Positions 55,567 to 63,842 of a stretch of 64,000 bases of DNA are shown piece by piece (within the stretch, counting starts at the first letter, position 1; the number at the start of each line of letters is the position of its first letter). Source of the stretch: Vibrio proteolyticus NBRC 13287 (GTDB lineage Bacteria > Pseudomonadota > Gammaproteobacteria > Enterobacterales > Vibrionaceae). Below the pieces are notes generated by a model. The model searched no databases. It was not told the origin of the DNA and saw only the letters and a program-made list of their open reading frames with translations. The translations under genes and the position numbers were made by a program. Location: NCBI RefSeq assembly GCF_000467125.1, contig NZ_BATJ01000006.1, forward strand, positions 1 to 64,000. The letters are read 5' to 3'.

Positions 55567-56412
55567 CTATTTTGACAATAGTTGATGCAGTCGTTCGGCT
55601 TCGGCTAGGCTCTTTAAACCCAGTCCGCCAACCAATGCATGCCCGTCGATGGTGAGGATCTGTTTATTCTGACCCGCCGGGGTGGCTGCGAGCATCGGCA
55701 TCGCCTTGAGGAGCGCGTCAGCGCCGCCTAACTTGTCGTAGCTACGGCCACTCACCAGAATCACATCAGGTTGCATCTCGACCATAGATTCCATCGAGAG
55801 CGGTTTGTACGAAGTTAGCTGTCTAGCTGCCGGGTTGATTCCGCCCGCCAGGCGAATAATGGCGTCTGGCGTCGTATCTTTGCCAGCCACGTTGGCTGCC
55901 CGGCCTTCATGAATTAGCAGGAAGAGGACTTTTTTCGGGGTATTTAACGGTTGGTGTGTCAGAGCATCGAGCTGCTGTTGGAGATCTTTTTTCAGCGTTT
56001 CGGCTCTGGTTTCGCTGTGGGTCAGAGCGGCAATTTGATCAACACGCGCTAAGAGTCCCGCAGTGCTGGCCTGAGTGTTAACGATTTCAACACGTACGCC
56101 AGCGGATTTGAGCTGCTCTAAAGTGGAGCCAGGCCCCATTTCATCCGATCCAATCAGCAGTGTCGGGGACAAGGCCAGCAGACCTTCCGCAGACAGGCGG
56201 CGATGGTAGCCTATCTTGGGTAGTGTTGTATTCCCTGGTAGTGTGCTAGTGACATCCACAGCGACAAGTTGATCATCCACGCCTAACGCAACCATCAACT
56301 CAGTGACGGCACTGCCTGCACTGACGATGCGTTCGTTGGCAGACGCGGTGATTGGGGAGAGCAGACTCAACGCTAAGGCGCCAAGGCAGAAAAAAGGTTT
56401 GAGCGGTAACAT
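55567..56412 (-). CDS. hutB: Periplasmic heme-binding protein HutB
   Basis: The product is 281 residues with a signal peptide (cleaved near ASA, residue 24). A cluster A-2-type binding protein: ERIVSAGSAVTELMVALGVDDQLVAVD, then LPKIGYHRRLSAEGLLALSPTLLIGSD, both typical of HutB/HmuT. It delivers heme to HutCD. Its start lies 14 bases after the exbD stop. Confidence 0.93.
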   Translation of the reverse strand: MLPLKPFFCLGALALSLLSPITASANERIVSAGSAVTELMVALGVDDQLVAVDVTSTLPGNTTLPKIGYHRRLSAEGLLALSPTLLIGSDEMGPGSTLEQLKSAGVRVEIVNTQASTAGLLARVDQIAALTHSETRAETLKKDLQQQLDALTHQPLNTPKKVLFLLIHEGRAANVAGKDTTPDAIIRLAGGINPAARQLTSYKPLSMESMVEMQPDVILVSGRSYDKLGGADALLKAMPMLAATPAGQNKQILTIDGHALVGGLGLKSLAEAERLHQLLSK

Positions 56413-56426
56413 GTTAAAAATCTCGT

Positions 56427-56840
56427 TTACTTAGAATCTTCGGTGAGCAATTGGGTCGCCTGAATGCCGTTTTCTTGCAGGTAAGCCAACAGTTTGACCA
56501 GGTATTGAATATCGGCCGTTTTCTCGGCGCCGATGACGATCGGTCGCGGTTGAGAGCTGTGTTGTTCCAACAGCGCCAGCGTAAAATTTTCCCAGTCGAG
56601 GTATGTCTGACCATCGATAGCCCAATGTGGCTCATCATTAAGAATGTTGATGGTCATGGATTGGCTGTCGATGGCGGCAGAGACTGGGGAATCGGTGGTT
56701 GGCAGGCTCACGTCCAGCGAGTCCAGCTTGACGGCAGCCGTCAACATCAGAAACACCATAACGATAAAAATAATGTCCAGAAGCGGTGTTAAATCAGGCG
56801 TCATACTGAAGGACGTGTGGTTGTGCCCAGTTTTAATCAT
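56427..56840 (-). CDS. exbD: Energy-transduction protein ExbD
   Basis: The product is 137 residues. One N-terminal membrane helix follows the motif TPDLTPLLDIIFIVMVFLML, whose Asp is the proton-path residue of ExbD. A periplasmic domain follows. The start overlaps exbB by four bases. Confidence 0.95.
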   Translation of the reverse strand: MIKTGHNHTSFSMTPDLTPLLDIIFIVMVFLMLTAAVKLDSLDVSLPTTDSPVSAAIDSQSMTINILNDEPHWAIDGQTYLDWENFTLALLEQHSSQPRPIVIGAEKTADIQYLVKLLAYLQENGIQATQLLTEDSK

Positions 56841-57526
56841 TGTGAAGCCACCGGGGAATTCATCGCTGTGCCATGTGTCTGAGCCGGGATTGGTCCGGCC
56901 AAATTGACGCCTTCAAGCCAAAGGTTGACATAGTTCAGTGTGTGCTCGAGTTTGGCCATCACACGGTCTGCCCATAATCCCAGTAACTGAGCGGCAACAA
57001 TAGCGGGCAGTGCGATCAAAAGACCGGCAGCGGTGGTGAACATGGCGATGCCTAGCCCATCGGCCAGATCGCTTGGGGTCACATTGCCTGAAGATGCGGC
57101 CATGCCCTGAAACATCTCGATCAGGCCAAGTACAGTTCCGAGCAAGCCCAGTAATGGGCTGATCACTCCAACCAAGGTTAACAATCGCAAACCTGAATGG
57201 AGTTGGTGACGCTGCTCTTGCAGCCAGATACCGGCGGCGTCTTCTCTTAGCGTTTTCTCTACATGGCGATGTGTCAGCAACATACCGACGCCCTTAAACA
57301 GTAAGGGACGGCGGGGAAGTAGCGCTTCTGCTAGCTCGTCCAACTGTTGATGGTGTTGCGGTGAAAGCTGCATGAGTTTGTATTGAACCGCGCGTTTTCC
57401 CACTGAGAAACTGATCGCGACTTGGATCAGGCGCTCAGCAATAATCATTGCGGTCAGAGCGGAACAAACGAGCAGTGGCCAGGTCATCAGGCCAAGCTGT
57501 TGCTGTAATTGAGCAAAGGTTTCCAT
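56837..57526 (-). CDS. exbB: Energy-transduction protein ExbB
   Basis: The product is 229 residues, a MotA/TolQ/ExbB-family protein with three membrane helices. The signature LTLVGVISPLLGLLGTVLGLIEMF and the later LADGLGIAMFTTAAGLLIALPAIVA are present. It forms the proton channel with ExbD that powers TonB. It starts two bases after the tonB stop. Confidence 0.96.
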   Translation of the reverse strand: METFAQLQQQLGLMTWPLLVCSALTAMIIAERLIQVAISFSVGKRAVQYKLMQLSPQHHQQLDELAEALLPRRPLLFKGVGMLLTHRHVEKTLREDAAGIWLQEQRHQLHSGLRLLTLVGVISPLLGLLGTVLGLIEMFQGMAASSGNVTPSDLADGLGIAMFTTAAGLLIALPAIVAAQLLGLWADRVMAKLEHTLNYVNLWLEGVNLAGPIPAQTHGTAMNSPVASQ

Positions 57527-57528
57527 GG

Positions 57529-58239
57529 TTAATCCAACTTAAAACGAACGGGAATTTGTACTCGGTGTGCGACTTTCTGCCCCGCAATGATGTGGGGGGA
57601 AAACCGCCATTGTTTGATGGCATTGAGTGCCGATTTGTCCAGTAGTGTTTCTCCGGAAGAAGCAATCAATACTTGTTTGACCTGATTACCATTTTCATCC
57701 AGCCATACCTCGTACATTGTCACGCCTTCAATTCCCCGTTTTTGTGCCAGACGAGGGTAATGCGGGGCGACCGGCCGAGTGACAAACGATGGTTTTTGTA
57801 CCATGACAGGTTCACTGGATGCGCCTTGTGTCGCCGGTTGAGGTTTCACGTTGTCGATAGGAGGAGTCGGTGGTGTTTCCTGCTCAGGTATTTTTGGTTG
57901 TTGCTTTGTTGCCGGCTTAGCTGACTTAACCTGAGCCGGCTTTGATTTGATTGGCTTTGTGACGTGTTTCTTCACCGCCGGTTTCGTGGCGACACTTTTC
58001 GTCGGTGACGTCAGTTCCGCTGCCGCTTGCACAGTCTCTGGAGCCTCAGTGGGTATGGCGTCGGATGCTGGGCTGGGAGGCGGGGCAGCAACAAAATTTA
58101 TCGCAACAGATGTCGACTGGCTACCCGCGGGCATTGCCAACGCTTTTGGTTCCTGGGCGACAAACAGTAGAGCAGCATGCGCGATCAAAGACACACCGCC
58201 AGCAATTGCATACCTTGTCAGGCTCACTTTTTTCTCCAC
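57529..58239 (-). CDS. tonB: TonB energy transducer for heme uptake
   Basis: The product is 236 residues. An N-terminal signal anchor (about 8-28, ending in the SLIAHAALLF motif with the conserved Ser-His) is followed by a Pro/Lys-rich spacer (60-150). The C-terminal TonB domain reads APHYPRLAQKRGIEG, then WLDENGNQV and ALNAIKQWRFSP. It spans the periplasm to open heme receptors. It is the first gene of the operon, with a Fur-box-like site upstream. Confidence 0.95.
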   Translation of the reverse strand: MEKKVSLTRYAIAGGVSLIAHAALLFVAQEPKALAMPAGSQSTSVAINFVAAPPPSPASDAIPTEAPETVQAAAELTSPTKSVATKPAVKKHVTKPIKSKPAQVKSAKPATKQQPKIPEQETPPTPPIDNVKPQPATQGASSEPVMVQKPSFVTRPVAPHYPRLAQKRGIEGVTMYEVWLDENGNQVKQVLIASSGETLLDKSALNAIKQWRFSPHIIAGQKVAHRVQIPVRFKLD

Positions 58240-58286
58240 TTTGTTGACTGGCTGAACACACAGAGCAGATTATTATTTAAAATCTA

Positions 58287-58314
58287 AATAATATCAATTA
58301 TCAATTGCATTCTC
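58287..58314. promoter_or_regulatory. Fur-box-like site between tonB and hutW
   Basis: On the minus strand GAGAATGCAATTGATAATT matches about 12 of 19 positions of the Fur consensus, and the flanking ATCAATTATCAAT adds a second overlapping half. It lies between the divergent tonB and hutW starts, where iron control of both arms is expected. Confidence 0.6.
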
Positions 58315-58395
58315 ATTTGTGTGCTTTTATGATCCCGAACCAGCACCTAGATTGAAGCCTGAGTCCCTTGAATAAAGGGCATTGCAGGATTGTAT

Positions 58396-59769
58396 ATGAA
58401 GATTGACTTAAATAGTTTTGATGAATCGGTTTTGGGACGTCATACCGACGATCCACTCCGATTTGCTTTCGATGCGAAGCACTCCGCTCACGCTGGTGGC
58501 GGAAGTTCGATAGTGTCGCCGCAGAGTTCAACTACGGTTTTAGACAAGCTGTACCAAACTCCGGGTCGTGCCGGTGACAAGCGTTGTCTCTATATCCATG
58601 TTCCTTTTTGTCGTGTGCGGTGTACGTTCTGCAATTTTTTCCAGAACGCGGCAAGTCGCCGTTTAGTCGATGAATACTTTGATGCTCTGATGTTGGAAAT
58701 CGAACAAAAGTCCCAGCTCGCCTGGACACAGTCCGCGGTATTTCAGGCGGTGTACGTTGGAGGTGGTACGCCAACGGATCTGTCTTCAGAACAGATACAG
58801 CAATTGGGTCAGAGGATACGATCCGCGTTTCCACTTGCGTCTGATTGCGAGATTACCCTGGAAGGGCGAATCAATCGTTTTAGTGATGAAATGTTTGAAA
58901 GGGCGCTCGAAGGCGGATTTAACCGTTTCTCTTTTGGTGTTCAGAGTTTTGATACTAAGGTCAGACGCAGCGCGAAACGACTGGATGATCGAGATACGGT
59001 GCTGGAACGTTTGAGCCAGTTAAGTGCCCGCGATGATGCATTAATTATTATCGATCTTTTGTACGGACTGCCGCATCAGTCGGCTGAGGTCTTTGAGCAG
59101 GATCTGCGCGATTTTCTCTCGACTGGGGCTCATGGACTGGACTTGTATCAGTTAGTGGTCGGCGGAGACGCGCCGATGTTGAATTTGGTGGAAAAGGGTA
59201 AGTCACCTCCGCCGGCAAGCTCCACGGAGAAAGCGCTTCTGTATAAAATTGGCGTTGAGTTTATGCGCCAGCATCATTTTCGGCCACTCAGCGTCAATCA
59301 TTGGGCTCGAGACAACCGGGAGCGCAGTTTGTATAACAGTTTGGCCAAAACGTCGGCTGACGTGTTACCGCTAGGTTGTGGTGCGGGCGGTACGCTTGGC
59401 GGCTACAGTGTCATGCAGCATCGTCATCTTCAGGCCTATCTGCAAGCGATTGAGACACAACAGATGCCAGTGATGATGCTCAGTAAACAGCATGACTTGG
59501 CATCGGTATTTGCCGCTTTAAAAACGGCTTTCGACAGTGGTGTACTGCGTCGCTACGCGCTACCAAAGGTGTTTGGGGTGAACCTTTTTGGTTTACTGCA
59601 TCCTCTGTTCGTCCACTGGGATCACCTTGGTCTGGCAAAGCTTGAAAAGGATTATCTCAGCCTGACGTTGGCGGGTGGTTTTTGGTCTGTCACTTTGACG
59701 CAGGCTTGTATCCGGATTCTGCTTCATACTTATCAAAACACGATGAAGCCATGTTTGGTGGCCTCTTAA
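58396..59769 (+). CDS. hutW: Radical SAM heme-utilisation protein HutW
   Basis: The product is 457 residues from the ATG at 58396 (AGGAT upstream); TTG 58390 is an in-frame alternative. The radical SAM cluster motif CRVRCTFC gives CxxxCxxC, followed by the GGTPT S-adenosylmethionine motif. The layout is that of HemN-like anaerobic heme-opening enzymes (HutW/ChuW). Adding to hutX and hutZ, it forms the heme-degradation arm of the locus, divergent from tonB. Confidence 0.93.
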   Translation: MKIDLNSFDESVLGRHTDDPLRFAFDAKHSAHAGGGSSIVSPQSSTTVLDKLYQTPGRAGDKRCLYIHVPFCRVRCTFCNFFQNAASRRLVDEYFDALMLEIEQKSQLAWTQSAVFQAVYVGGGTPTDLSSEQIQQLGQRIRSAFPLASDCEITLEGRINRFSDEMFERALEGGFNRFSFGVQSFDTKVRRSAKRLDDRDTVLERLSQLSARDDALIIIDLLYGLPHQSAEVFEQDLRDFLSTGAHGLDLYQLVVGGDAPMLNLVEKGKSPPPASSTEKALLYKIGVEFMRQHHFRPLSVNHWARDNRERSLYNSLAKTSADVLPLGCGAGGTLGGYSVMQHRHLQAYLQAIETQQMPVMMLSKQHDLASVFAALKTAFDSGVLRRYALPKVFGVNLFGLLHPLFVHWDHLGLAKLEKDYLSLTLAGGFWSVTLTQACIRILLHTYQNTMKPCLVAS

Positions 59770-59779
59770 TGGAATAACT

Positions 59780-60292
59780 ATGAATACATTAAAACAACAG
59801 GTCGCTCAGGTGATCGAAGATGAACCGAAACTGCTCCCAGCGGCCATTGCACAGCAATTGAAGGTATCGGAGTTTGATGTGGTTGCTGCGTTGCCGGATG
59901 ACATGGTCGCCGTGATGGCAGGTGGACAGGCACAATCGATTCTAGAAGAACTGGTCAGTTACGGGCCGGTGACGACGATCATGCATTCGTTCGGTTCGAT
60001 TTTTGAAGTGAAAGCTCCGTTTCCAAAAGGTAAGTTTGCACGCGGTTATTACAACTTGATGGGGCGCAGTGGGGAACTTCATGGCCATCTTCAACTCGAC
60101 AATATTAAGAATATCGCGTTAGTCAGCAAACCATTCATGGGGCGAGAAAGCCACTATTTTGGTTTCTTTTCTGAAGACGGCAACAACATTTTCAAAGTGT
60201 ACCTGGGGCGGGATGACAAGCGTGAATTGATTCCGCAACAAGTATCGCGATTTAAACAAAAACAAGCAGAAATAAAACAGAACGATCTTTGA
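59780..60292 (+). CDS. hutX: Intracellular heme-handling protein HutX
   Basis: The product is 170 residues, a HutX/ChuX-family protein. Features: VVAALPDDMVAVMAGGQAQSILEEL, then TTIMHSFGSIFEVKAPFPKGKFARGYYNLMG, the usual family block. HutX binds heme and passes it to HutZ. It lies 10 bases after hutW and 18 before hutZ. Confidence 0.94.
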   Translation: MNTLKQQVAQVIEDEPKLLPAAIAQQLKVSEFDVVAALPDDMVAVMAGGQAQSILEELVSYGPVTTIMHSFGSIFEVKAPFPKGKFARGYYNLMGRSGELHGHLQLDNIKNIALVSKPFMGRESHYFGFFSEDGNNIFKVYLGRDDKRELIPQQVSRFKQKQAEIKQNDL

Positions 60293-60310
60293 GAGAGTCA
60301 GGAGATAGCC

Positions 60311-60841
60311 ATGGATCAGCAAATAAAACAAGAGCGTTTGCAGGGACGCCTTGGACCGGAAATTCAGGAGTTTCGTCAGCAACGCAAAACCATTCAACTG
60401 GCGACAGTGGATGAAGAGGGGCGCCCTAATGTGAGTTATGCCCCGTTTGTACAGAATCAGGAAGGCTACTTCGTGCTGATTTCAGAGATCGCACGTCACG
60501 CAAGAAACCTCCAGGTGAATCCGCATGTCTCTTTGATGTTGATCGAAGATGAAGAGAGCTCAAAACAGTTGTTTGCTCGCAAGCGTTTGACATTTGATGC
60601 AATTGCCAGCGTGGTAGAACGTGATTCACCACTGTGGGCGCAAGTGATCGGACAAATGCAGGAACGTTTTGGCGAAATTGTCGAAGGGTTAAGTCAATTG
60701 CAGGATTTTGTCTTGTTCAACCTCAAAGCGGAACGTGGTTTGTTCGTGAAAGGTTTTGGGCAGGCGTATCAGGTATCAGGGGATGACTTGGTTGATTTTG
60801 TGCATCTGCAAGAAGGCCACAAAAAAGCGTCTAACAGCTGA
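60311..60841 (+). CDS. hutZ: Heme-degrading protein HutZ
   Basis: The product is 176 residues with a split-barrel, pyridoxamine-oxidase-like fold (TIQLATVDEEGRPNVSYAPF). His170 (QEGHKK) and Asp132 (LQDF) are at the same numbers reported for V. cholerae HutZ, where His170 binds the heme iron and Asp132 is needed for its degradation. It ends the hutWXZ operon, followed by a terminator. Confidence 0.96.
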   Translation: MDQQIKQERLQGRLGPEIQEFRQQRKTIQLATVDEEGRPNVSYAPFVQNQEGYFVLISEIARHARNLQVNPHVSLMLIEDEESSKQLFARKRLTFDAIASVVERDSPLWAQVIGQMQERFGEIVEGLSQLQDFVLFNLKAERGLFVKGFGQAYQVSGDDLVDFVHLQEGHKKASNS

Positions 60842-60860
60842 TTATTATTAATCATTTTCT

Positions 60861-60887
60861 AAGGGAGCTATAATGCTCCCTTTTCTT
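60861..60887 (+). terminator. Terminator after hutZ
   Basis: AAGGGAGC-TATAAT-GCTCCCTTTTC, a perfect 8-bp stem plus T run, 20 bases after the hutZ stop. Confidence 0.85.
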
Positions 60888-60906
60888 TTATCTGGAGTTG
60901 ATCACC

Positions 60907-61440
60907 GTGAAACCGATAAGCAAAGCGCATGGTGAAATGTGTTACCCGTTTATTTATGAAGACAGCCCAGTGTGTGATTTTGAAATTGCGGCGGACGAAC
61001 TGTGTACACGTGTGGGCAAAGTGTTGAGTATGGAGCTGGACGAGCACAGCCGGGAAATATTGACCCGCATGCAGCCGCACATATACCATCTCAATGGCTC
61101 TGTGCGCGGCAAGTTAGCCATTTTTGAGGAGACGCTCAAGGAACTGCATCGCGATTATGAGCAACTCTGTCAGATTCTGGAAGGCGGTTTTCGTGGATTT
61201 GTGTTGCCTGGCGGGCATCCGATCGCAGGAGAGCTGCACTTGTGCCGTACGCAAGCAAAGAAGGTGGTTCGTGCCTTAGTGGCGGTGGAACACTCGGGCC
61301 AAAAATCGCCTGCGCCCATTCTGTTTAAGTATGCCAACTTGCTGGCGAATATTCTTTACGCACTGGCCTCATACACCAACCGTATTCATGATGTGGCGGA
61401 GACGGAATTTGTCAGTAAAAGCTACGCGATGCCCAAGTAA
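60907..61440 (+). CDS. Cobalamin adenosyltransferase-like protein lacking the N-terminal ATP motif
   Basis: The product is 177 residues from GTG 60907 (GGAG nine bases upstream; the TTG at 60898 is too close to it). The PduO-type adenosyltransferase core is recognisable: DELCTRVGKVLS, LPGGHPIAGELHLCRTQAKKVVRAL, then YANLLANILYALASYTN. The N-terminal glycine-rich TGDKGxT segment that binds ATP is absent, and the catalytic RTxxRR-like pair reads RTQAKK. It may be a diverged or non-catalytic member. It stands alone after hutZ. Confidence 0.7.
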   Translation: MKPISKAHGEMCYPFIYEDSPVCDFEIAADELCTRVGKVLSMELDEHSREILTRMQPHIYHLNGSVRGKLAIFEETLKELHRDYEQLCQILEGGFRGFVLPGGHPIAGELHLCRTQAKKVVRALVAVEHSGQKSPAPILFKYANLLANILYALASYTNRIHDVAETEFVSKSYAMPK

Positions 61441-61674
61441 AGACGGATTGTCTGAATCACTTACCAAGTGATCGCTCAGCCTGACAGCTTGAGAGTGACA
61501 CCGCAAAAAAAATGCTTCACGAATCCATGTCAGCAAGCATTCTGGCTCAAAATTAATACGGTACAAACGCCTGTCTGACGAACTGTTAATGTCCGTGTTC
61601 CAGTGACCTGACAGTGAAACAATCGGCAGGATGTACGCGCGCCTTAATCAAGCGTTAAATAGGAAAATAAAAAA

Positions 61675-62079
61675 GTGAAAAAGTGGTTGTTAATCGGGTT
61701 ATTGCTAACGGGGGCCGCGATGGCATCGGATAAGATTGAACATCCGTGTACCGTGAAAGGTGGTGGCGTGACCGCTGGCTATCTGTGTGCTGTGAACAAA
61801 ATGGATATTGCCGACAAAGAGCTGAATCGAACTTATCTGGAAGCGTTAAAGAGAGTTAAAGAAGAAGAAACCGCTTTAAGGAAAACATGGGAAAAGACAG
61901 ACTTGGTGAAGCCTTTTCGGGCGGCTCAGCGCGCATGGTTAACATTCAGAGACGCTCAGTGTCGATTCAGTGGCCTTTCTTCAACACCATCTCCCTGGCA
62001 AGCCGTTCAGATTGAGGAATGTAAAGTAAGAATGACGCTTGAACGAATCGCTTATTTTAAGGCGGTGTATGTAGGTTAA
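61675..62079 (+). CDS. LprI/DUF1311-family secreted protein
   Basis: The product is 134 residues from a GTG with AGGAAAA upstream. A signal peptide (cleaved near AMA, residue 17) is followed by the DUF1311 pattern: a Cys at the start and an Asp-Lys-Glu-Leu-Asn motif, then RAAQRAWLTFRDAQCRF with W and C, and a C-terminal EECKVRMTLERI. Such proteins are often called lysozyme-inhibitor LprI-like. Small genes of this type are common integron cassettes, and an attC-like relic lies 30 bases downstream. Confidence 0.8.
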   Translation: MKKWLLIGLLLTGAAMASDKIEHPCTVKGGGVTAGYLCAVNKMDIADKELNRTYLEALKRVKEEETALRKTWEKTDLVKPFRAAQRAWLTFRDAQCRFSGLSSTPSPWQAVQIEECKVRMTLERIAYFKAVYVG

Positions 62080-62102
62080 TTGCCTTGCAGTGCAACGTGA
62101 AG

Positions 62103-62175
62103 CCAGTAACAAATCGTTAATTAGGATTCGCGACGCGTGGCATTTTTTAATGATTTAGGTGTAGTGTTGGAGAGG
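62103..62175. other. Degenerate Vibrio integron attC-like relic
   Basis: TAACAAATCGTTAATTAGG, then ATTCGCGACGCGTGGCATTT, then TTTAGGTGTAGTGTT follow the layout of Vibrio chromosomal-integron attC repeats as I recall them (TAACAA..., AACGCGTGGCATTTT..., TTTAGTGTT). The 3' half with the GCGTTA core is missing. It follows the LprI-like gene, as an attC follows a cassette. Confidence 0.5.
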
Positions 62176-62263
62176 GTAGAAGGAGCCGGCAATCATGTAC
62201 TCCTTGCGCGATAGTGCACATCGTATTGATTGACGACCAGAGAAGCCGAAAGGAGGCGAATGC

Positions 62264-62623
62264 ATGCATCAACATGAAAAACTGAATTATGTAGAGTTTG
62301 GAGCCAAAGACTTGGCCGCCACGAAGGCTTTCTTTTCTGCGGTTTTTGGCTGGGCGTTTGTGGATTATGGCCCCGAGTATACCGCCTTTTCAGACCAAGG
62401 CTTGGATGGTGGTTTTTTTCGGGCAGAGACTTGCAATCAAACCAGCACAGGTGGGGCACTGCTGGTGTTTTATAGTGCTGATATTGAATCGACGTTGGCT
62501 AAAGTGACTCAGCATGGTGGTCAAGTGACGCGTCCTGTCTTCGATTTTCCGGGTGGCTGGCGCTTCCATTTCACAGAACCCAGTGGTAACGAGTTCGCGG
62601 TGTGGTCAGAGGCGCGCGGATAG
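62264..62623 (+). CDS. VOC-family (glyoxalase/bleomycin-resistance fold) protein
   Basis: The product is 119 residues. AGGAGG lies seven bases before the ATG at 62264. One VOC module: NYVEFGAKDLAATKAFFSAVFGWAF, GGALLVFYSADIESTLAKV and the closing FHFTEPSGNEFAVWSE, where the final Glu is a usual metal ligand. Substrate unknown. Confidence 0.85.
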   Translation: MHQHEKLNYVEFGAKDLAATKAFFSAVFGWAFVDYGPEYTAFSDQGLDGGFFRAETCNQTSTGGALLVFYSADIESTLAKVTQHGGQVTRPVFDFPGGWRFHFTEPSGNEFAVWSEARG

Positions 62624-62678
62624 AACCGTGCATCATGATCTCAATCGGTTAAGGTCAAACTAGATTTCAGGAGTCGGC

Positions 62679-63161
62679 ATGGAACAGGGAAACGCTTTTC
62701 AGGATTTAGTTCCAAATAATCATTGCTTTGGGTGTGGCCCCGAAAACCCGCTTGGTTTGCAAATCAAAAGTCACTGGGTTGATGAGAACAAATCGGCGTG
62801 TAGGTTTGTGCCTTCACCTCATCATTGTGCGGGGCCCGTTCAGTTTTTAAATGGCGGTATCATTTCGACCATCATTGATTGCCATTGTATATGCACGGCG
62901 ATCGCGAAGGGCTATCAATTGCAGGAGCGGGAAATCGGGACCGGCGAGACGATCTGGTATGTAACCGGGAAACTTGATGTGACTTTTCTTAAGCCGGTAC
63001 GCATTGAACAAGAAGTGGAATTGGTTGCCGAGATAGATGAAATAAAAGGCAGCAAGATGACATTAACTTGCCAGCTCTACTCTGCAGGCGAACTCTGTTG
63101 CTCTAGCCAGGTTGTGGCGATACAAGTGCCCAACAGTTGGCTAAATAATATGACGGGCTGA
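62679..63161 (+). CDS. PaaI-like hot-dog thioesterase
   Basis: The product is 160 residues, with AGGAG upstream. The start (NNHCFGCGPENPLGL) is a widespread PaaI-like signature. A catalytic-loop-like FLNGGIISTIIDCHC and a hot-dog core TGKLDVTFLKPVRIEQEVELVAE follow. It should hydrolyse acyl-CoA or similar thioesters; substrate unknown. The next gene begins at its stop. Confidence 0.82.
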   Translation: MEQGNAFQDLVPNNHCFGCGPENPLGLQIKSHWVDENKSACRFVPSPHHCAGPVQFLNGGIISTIIDCHCICTAIAKGYQLQEREIGTGETIWYVTGKLDVTFLKPVRIEQEVELVAEIDEIKGSKMTLTCQLYSAGELCCSSQVVAIQVPNSWLNNMTG

Positions 63162-63719
63162 TTGGCAAATTCATTGAACGTTTATTCGAAAACAGTTGAG
63201 TCTCTTGTCAGGCGAGATGCGTTGCGGCTAAAAGCATTGCAATGTGTTAAGCAACTTCAGTTGCCTCAATGCTATCTGGCGGCTGGCTTTGTACGCAATT
63301 TGGTTTGGGATTATTTGCACGCCAAACCTCGGTCAACCGCGCTAAACGATGTCGATGTGATCTATTTTGATCCTCTGGAAACGAACCCTGACGCGCATCT
63401 GGCTCACGAAGCTCGACTGAAACACGCCTTGCCTATACTCAACTGGCAAGTGCGTAATCAAGCTTGGATGCACCTTCGCAATGGGGATCGTCCCTATCAG
63501 AGCGCTATTGATGCGATGAGCTACTGGCCTGAGCAGGAGACGGCGGTTGCGGTCAGACTCAACAGTGACAATCAATTTGAATGCGTGTCCGTGTTTGGTC
63601 TTGCTTCGTTGTTTGCATTGAGGATTACCTACAATCCAAAACGTGAACGTGTTCTGTTTGAACAACGACTCCAGACTAAAGGCTGGCTCAATCTATGGCC
63701 TGAGTTGCGAGTCGTATGA
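63162..63719 (+). CDS. Nucleotidyltransferase-family protein (DUF925-like)
   Basis: The product is 185 residues. The likely start is TTG at 63162, directly after the PaaI-like stop; TTG 63174 is the alternative. The pattern CYLAAGFVRNLVWD, then LNDVDVIYF (the DxD equivalent), then NWQVRNQAWMHLRNGDRPY and DAMSYWPEQETAVAVR is that of the NTP_transf_6/DUF925 family. It is translationally coupled to the thioesterase gene. Substrate unknown. Confidence 0.82.
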   Translation: MANSLNVYSKTVESLVRRDALRLKALQCVKQLQLPQCYLAAGFVRNLVWDYLHAKPRSTALNDVDVIYFDPLETNPDAHLAHEARLKHALPILNWQVRNQAWMHLRNGDRPYQSAIDAMSYWPEQETAVAVRLNSDNQFECVSVFGLASLFALRITYNPKRERVLFEQRLQTKGWLNLWPELRVV

Positions 63720-63842
63720 ACGCCTTGGGCTGAGTGCGGCCAAGACAATCTTTTGAAATTAAAATAGAAAAGTGTCGGTCTCATTTCGAGTGGATGGCAA
63801 TACTACACAGCTGAAGAAGAGAATAACGCAGGGAGTAACGGA

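Noticed and set aside
61559-61656. Possible complete attC site upstream of the LprI-like gene (ACAAACGCC...GCGTTAAAT)
   Set aside because: The ends are not complementary, the R'' box is absent and the ACGCGTGGC core is missing.
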